The position numbers were made by a program, and so were the translations under genes. Shown here in pieces: positions 60,188 to 64,000 of a DNA stretch of 64,000 nucleotides. The stretch comes from Sulfurirhabdus autotrophica. Lineage in GTDB: Bacteria; Pseudomonadota; Gammaproteobacteria; Burkholderiales; SMCO01. A model generated the notes under the pieces. That model was not told the DNA's origin and ran no database searches. It saw only the letters and a list, made by a program, of their open reading frames with translations. Numbering within the stretch: position 1 is the first letter of the stretch; each line of letters starts with the position of its first letter. The DNA is taken from positions 1 through 64,000 of the forward strand of contig NZ_SMCO01000015.1 of the NCBI RefSeq assembly GCF_004346685.1, read 5' to 3'.

Positions 60188-61396
60188 ATGGCGGATTTCA
60201 ATAAAACAATCTGCGTGATTGGATTAGGTTACATTGGTTTACCTACTGCATCTTTACTCGGTACCAAGGGATACCAAGTTTATGGTGTTGATACTTCTGC
60301 GCATGTAGTTGACACCATTAATCAGGGGAAAATTCACATCGTTGAACCTGATCTGGACATTCTGGTGAAATCAGCAGTACAAGCAGGTAATCTGTGTGCT
60401 GGCTTGCAGCCAAAAGAAGCTGATATTTTCATCATTGCCGTTCCTACGCCCTTTAAAGGTGATCACGAGCCTGATTTATCCTATGTGGAGGCAGCGACTC
60501 AAATGATCGCGCCCTATGTCAAACCGGGTAATCTGGTTATTCTGGAATCAACTAGTCCAGTTGGTACGACCGATGGCGTGGTTGCCAAAATACTGCGTGA
60601 TGCAGGCCATGATGTGGACAAGGATGTATTTGTAGTGCATTGCCCGGAAAGGGTTCTACCTGGCAGGATTTTAACTGAATTAGTAGAAAACGACCGCATC
60701 ATCGGTGGTATCAATGAATTGGCAACGCAAATGGCAATTGAGTTTTACCAGACATTTGTTCGGGGTGAAGTGTTAGCCACAGATTCACGCACCGCGGAAA
60801 TGACCAAACTCACAGAAAATTCTTTTCGCGACGTCAATATCGCATTTGCCAACGAACTCTCATTGATTTGTGACAAAGAAGGCATTAATGTTTGGAATCT
60901 TATCGCGCTGGCAAATCGCCACCCGCGGGTCAATATTCTAAATCCAGGTCCTGGCGTTGGTGGGCATTGTATTGCGGTGGACCCCTGGTTTATTGTGGCT
61001 CGTGCGCCGGAACAGGCGCGTCTCATACGTACCGCTCGCGAGGTGAATGATCATAAGCCAGAGTGGGTAATCGCGAAAGTAAAATCAAGTGCCGACAAAT
61101 TCAAACATCCCGTGATCGGGTGTCTGGGATTGTCGTTCAAGGCTGACGTAGATGATCTGCGTGAATCGCCCTCAGTAGAAATTGTTCGCAAGTTGATCAA
61201 AGCAAACGTTGGTGAAATTTTGATTTCTGAACCCACATTATCGAAGCATTCCGAATTTAACTTGTTGCCCTATGAAGAAGTGGTGGCTAAATCGGACATT
61301 GTTCTTCTACTTGTGGATCACAAGCAATTCCGAAAACTCAAGGCCGCTGACCTGAAAGAGAAAATTCTGATTGATACGCGCGGGATTATTGCGTGA
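60188..61396 (+). CDS. wecC: UDP-N-acetyl-D-mannosamine dehydrogenase
   Basis: This enzyme oxidises UDP-ManNAc to UDP-ManNAcA with NAD. The 402-residue protein has the NAD site VIGLGYIGLPTASLLG, the family stretch LTENSFRDVNIAFANELSLI, the catalytic Cys261 in GVGGHCIAVDPWF and the C-terminal GLSFKADVDDLRESPSVEIV. wecB overlaps its end by four bases, so the two steps from UDP-GlcNAc to UDP-ManNAcA are made together, presumably as a sugar donor for the exopolysaccharide. Confidence 0.94.
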   Translation: MADFNKTICVIGLGYIGLPTASLLGTKGYQVYGVDTSAHVVDTINQGKIHIVEPDLDILVKSAVQAGNLCAGLQPKEADIFIIAVPTPFKGDHEPDLSYVEAATQMIAPYVKPGNLVILESTSPVGTTDGVVAKILRDAGHDVDKDVFVVHCPERVLPGRILTELVENDRIIGGINELATQMAIEFYQTFVRGEVLATDSRTAEMTKLTENSFRDVNIAFANELSLICDKEGINVWNLIALANRHPRVNILNPGPGVGGHCIAVDPWFIVARAPEQARLIRTAREVNDHKPEWVIAKVKSSADKFKHPVIGCLGLSFKADVDDLRESPSVEIVRKLIKANVGEILISEPTLSKHSEFNLLPYEEVVAKSDIVLLLVDHKQFRKLKAADLKEKILIDTRGIIA

Positions 61397-62538
61397 CATT
61401 GCGCCTTCTAAGTGTCTTTGGTACGCGACCTGAGGCGATTAAGATGGCGCCTGTAGTGTTGGGGTTAGCGCGTGCAGAAGGTATTGAATCCAAGGTGTGT
61501 GTGACAGCACAGCACCGTGAAATGCTGGATCAAGTGCTGGATTTGTTCAATATCAAGCCTGACTATGATCTTAATTTGATGGCACCTGGCCAGGATTTGT
61601 TTGATATCACGGCGCGTTGCCTTTTGAGTTTGCGTGATGTGTTCCGTCAGGATCGGCCAGATGTGGTATTAGTGCATGGAGATACAACTACCTGTTTTGC
61701 CGCAGCACTGGCCGCATTTTATGAAAACATCCCAGTCGGTCATGTTGAAGCCGGCCTGCGCACTGGGGACTTGCGTGCGCCATTTCCGGAAGAAGCTAAC
61801 CGTTCACTGGTAGGCCGGATTGCTACATATCATTTTGCGCCCACAGAAGGTTCCCGCCGTAATCTGTTGGCAGAAGGGGTTCCTGCAGATCAAATATGGG
61901 TTACCGGTAACACGGTTATCGATGCCCTTCTGATAGTGCGCGATATGGTAAGTGCCTATGAAGACAACCACTGGCACGAACATTTTGGCGATAAGGTGTA
62001 CGGCCATATAGTTGATCCAGAGCGAAAGTTGATTTTGATTACAGGTCATCGCCGTGAAAACTTTGGGCAGGGCTTCGTAGACCTGTGTACAGCTATCCGC
62101 GATCTGGCTAATAAACATCCAGATTGGGACCTGCTGTATCCAGTGCATCTAAATCCAAATGTTCGCAAACCGGTTTTTGATATTCTTGCCGGATTGGAAA
62201 ACGTCATGTTGATTGAACCGGAAGATTACGCGCCATTTGTATGGTTGATGGATCATTCGGATATGATTCTTACCGATTCTGGCGGTATTCAGGAAGAGGG
62301 GCCGGCTCTTGGTAAGCCGGTATTAGTGATGAGAAATGTTACAGAACGCCCAGAAGCAGTTGAAGCGGGAACGGTGATGTTGGTTGGTACTGACCGCGAT
62401 AAAATTGTCACTGGTGTGGAGCAAGTGATGCTCGACAGGGATACATACATTGCTATGTCTCATGCGCACAATCCTTATGGAGATGGAAATGCTGTACCAC
62501 GTATTATTGAAGCATTACGGGGGCTTCAATTGGGTTGA
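61393..62538 (+). CDS. wecB: UDP-N-acetylglucosamine 2-epimerase (non-hydrolysing)
   Basis: Converts UDP-GlcNAc to UDP-ManNAc. The 381-residue protein starts with SVFGTRPEAIKMAPVVLGLA and has VHGDTTTCFAAALAAFYENI, VGHVEAGLRTGDLRAPFPEE, LITGHRRENFGQGF and LTDSGGIQEEGPALGKPVLV, all standard for the family. The start is GTG within the stop of wecC. It supplies the substrate of WecC. Confidence 0.95.
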   Translation: MTLRLLSVFGTRPEAIKMAPVVLGLARAEGIESKVCVTAQHREMLDQVLDLFNIKPDYDLNLMAPGQDLFDITARCLLSLRDVFRQDRPDVVLVHGDTTTCFAAALAAFYENIPVGHVEAGLRTGDLRAPFPEEANRSLVGRIATYHFAPTEGSRRNLLAEGVPADQIWVTGNTVIDALLIVRDMVSAYEDNHWHEHFGDKVYGHIVDPERKLILITGHRRENFGQGFVDLCTAIRDLANKHPDWDLLYPVHLNPNVRKPVFDILAGLENVMLIEPEDYAPFVWLMDHSDMILTDSGGIQEEGPALGKPVLVMRNVTERPEAVEAGTVMLVGTDRDKIVTGVEQVMLDRDTYIAMSHAHNPYGDGNAVPRIIEALRGLQLG

Positions 62539-62632
62539 GTAAATGAATACCATTCGCCCTGGTCTTGTCAATGAGTGAATAAAAAAAATGACAAAGTAAT
62601 AATAAAAAAGATTTGGGGCTGCGCCTTACACC

Positions 62633-62655
62633 GTGACGATATCGCTTATCGTCAC
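62633..62655. repeat. Eight-pair hairpin between wecB and galE
   Basis: GTGACGAT-ATCGCTT-ATCGTCAC forms a perfect stem with a seven-base loop, 36 bases before the galE start. No U-tract follows, so it may be an mRNA structure or operator rather than a terminator. Confidence 0.45.
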
Positions 62656-62690
62656 ATGGTGGCGAACAAAGTAAATGGGGGACGAAAAAA

Positions 62691-63719
62691 ATGTCTGAAA
62701 ATCGAAAAATTCTAATTACAGGTGGAGCCGGTTACATTGGCTCTCACACTTGTCTGGTTTTGCTGGAAGCGGGATTAGAAGTCGCTGTGGTAGACAATCT
62801 ATGTAACAGTTCGCGTGAAGCCCTGCGCCGCGTAGAAACAATTACCGGGAAAAAAGTATCATTTTATGACGCTGATGTTCGTGATGCAGAAGCACTTCCC
62901 CCTATTTTCGAAGCAGAAAAGCCTCAAGCTGTCATTCATTTTGCCGGTTTAAAAGCGGTGGGTGAATCGGTAGAGAAGCCACTTGAATACTACGATACAA
63001 ATATAAGCGGTACGTTAACTTTGCTCGAAGCCATGCGCGCAGCAGATGTTCGGCAGATCGTCTTCAGTTCATCCGCTACAGTCTATGGTAATCCCGCCAC
63101 AGTGCCGATCCACGAAGATTTTCCACTTTCAGCTACAAACCCTTACGGTCGTTCCAAGTTGATCATCGAAGACGTCATGCGCGACCTTGTGCTCTCGGAT
63201 CCTTCGTGGAAGGTAGCATTGTTGCGCTACTTCAATCCTGTGGGTGCACACGAAAGTGGCCTGATCGGCGAAGATCCAAACGGTATTCCAAATAATTTGA
63301 TGCCTTTTGTATCTCAAGTTGCTGTGGGGCGACGGCCGCATTTGAGTATTTTTGGTGGCGATTATCCCACCCCTGATGGGACCGGTGTGCGCGATTATAT
63401 CCATGTGGTAGACCTCGCAAAGGGTCACTGGGCAGCGCTACAAGCTTTGAAAGGTTGGGAAGGCAACCAGCCACTCACGGTTAATCTGGGAACTGGTCAA
63501 GGGTACTCAGTACTGGATATGGTCCGTGCTTTCGAAAAAGCCAGTTGTCGCAATGTGCCATATAAAATTGTTGAAAGACGTTCTGGTGATATCGCAGCGT
63601 GCTACGCTGCCCCAGCATTAGCCGAACGCTTGCTTGGTTGGAAGGCGGAATTTGGTGTAGATAAAATGTGTGAAGATACTTGGCGATGGCAAGTAAATAA
63701 TCCGAAAGGATATGCATAA
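62691..63719 (+). CDS. galE: UDP-glucose 4-epimerase
   Basis: A short-chain dehydrogenase-type epimerase that interconverts UDP-Glc and UDP-Gal, or the N-acetyl forms. The 342-residue protein has the NAD site [20 protein letters not shown], the Ser segment [17 protein letters not shown] and Tyr152 with Lys156 in [12 protein letters not shown]. The end, [20 protein letters not shown] and [11 protein letters not shown], is typical GalE. It probably provides sugar donors for the polysaccharide. Confidence 0.95.
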   Translation: MSENRKILITGGAGYIGSHTCLVLLEAGLEVAVVDNLCNSSREALRRVETITGKKVSFYDADVRDAEALPPIFEAEKPQAVIHFAGLKAVGESVEKPLEYYDTNISGTLTLLEAMRAADVRQIVFSSSATVYGNPATVPIHEDFPLSATNPYGRSKLIIEDVMRDLVLSDPSWKVALLRYFNPVGAHESGLIGEDPNGIPNNLMPFVSQVAVGRRPHLSIFGGDYPTPDGTGVRDYIHVVDLAKGHWAALQALKGWEGNQPLTVNLGTGQGYSVLDMVRAFEKASCRNVPYKIVERRSGDIAACYAAPALAERLLGWKAEFGVDKMCEDTWRWQVNNPKGYA

Positions 63720-63792
63720 TGTCAGAATGTAATCCTTTTGCTTATGTAGCTTCTAAGGGTGAGTTGGCAGTTTTCGACCTGAGCCATTAATT

Positions 63793-64000
63793 GTGTTTAA
63801 GAGTAAAGAAAAATTTTTGGAAGTTGTTGTGTCACTCTTTGTATTGGCTTTGTCGTACCCCTCTTGCTTTGCTGAGTCAAATCTCGAACAACTATCTGTT
63901 TCGCCCCAACCAACAATAATTTTCCCCAAAACGAGTCTTGGTCCCGAAGAGCTTGCAGTGATTGTCAACGATGCCGATCCCTTAAGTGTGGAAATCGCGC
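63793..64000 (+). CDS. TIGR03790-like secreted protein, 5' end only
   Basis: GTG at 63793 opens a frame that runs off the window. It encodes a signal peptide (KFLEVVVSLFVLALSYPSCF, cut near FAE) and then LGPEELAVIVNDADPLSVEI. The latter resembles the start of TIGR03790, a family of unknown function confined to genomes that have exosortases. The ribosome-binding site is weak. If correct, the exosortase-related region continues to the right of the window. Confidence 0.65.
   Translation, partial: MFKSKEKFLEVVVSLFVLALSYPSCFAESNLEQLSVSPQPTIIFPKTSLGPEELAVIVNDADPLSVEIA

Noticed and set aside
63753-63968. 71-codon minus-strand ORF at the right edge
   Set aside because: The plus strand encodes a signal peptide and a TIGR03790-like start here, which explains the sequence better.
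1-64000. CRISPR arrays, tRNA or rRNA genes, phage genes
   Set aside because: No regularly spaced direct repeats, no cloverleaf or rRNA-like conserved stretches and no phage structural or integrase genes were seen.

Overview
The window looks like a chromosomal segment of a betaproteobacterium, probably in the Nitrosomonadales/Gallionellales sphere. The evidence is the EarP plus arginine-type EF-P pair, parE/parC, a type II secretion operon ending in gspN, an exosortase-type exopolysaccharide operon, and several C-terminal protein-sorting tails. The species cannot be fixed from sequence reading alone. No rRNA, tRNA, CRISPR array or intact insertion sequence was seen.

Layout. 0-5 kb: earP-efp, a FeeM-like acyltransferase, a COG2509 flavoprotein. 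5-13 kb: a phosphorylase-kinase/GH15-like giant protein, then a cyclic-di-GMP response regulator and an HDOD histidine kinase. 13-20 kb: YciH, a Phd/VapC toxin-antitoxin pair, a DUF4389 membrane protein, parE and parC. 19.6-22.4 kb: an outer-membrane lipoprotein and a subtilisin with a dockerin-like tail, in one operon. 22.4-31.5 kb: a cell-surface island with a periplasmic protein, a FadL porin, a large protein with a JDVT-CTERM-like tail and three proteins with VPLPA/PEP-CTERM-like tails. 31.7-39.6 kb: protein or carbohydrate modification genes (TPR-sulfotransferase, TPR-methyltransferase-cysteine-cluster fusion, two methyltransferases, TPR-OGT). 40-42 kb: two paralogous CTERM proteins. 42-54 kb: gspCDEF, a CPBP intramembrane protease resembling MrtJ, then gspGHIJKLMN. 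54-64 kb: exopolysaccharide export and chain-length genes, ExeA-like ATPase, wecC, wecB, galE and the start of a TIGR03790-type gene.

How the parts fit. The island appears to make, export, process and decorate surface proteins together with an exopolysaccharide. Proteins with two or three different C-terminal anchors are encoded within 16 kb. A likely processing enzyme for one anchor class (the MrtJ-like protease) lies inside the secretion operon. No exosortase is in the window, so the enzyme for the VPLPA/PEP tails must be elsewhere. Three surface-protein promoters share one architecture: a sigma-54 -24/-12 element with two 17-bp copies of TGTCG-N6-TTTACA upstream, the nearer copy 90-104 bp from the -24 box. 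The exopolysaccharide operon also has a sigma-54-like promoter but a different, palindromic upstream site.

The observations most worth following are: the paired-site sigma-54 regulon; the JDVT-tail protein plus embedded MrtJ-like protease; one passenger domain carried on two different anchors; a possible cohesin-dockerin pair (lipoprotein and subtilisin); and the TPR-based modification cluster.
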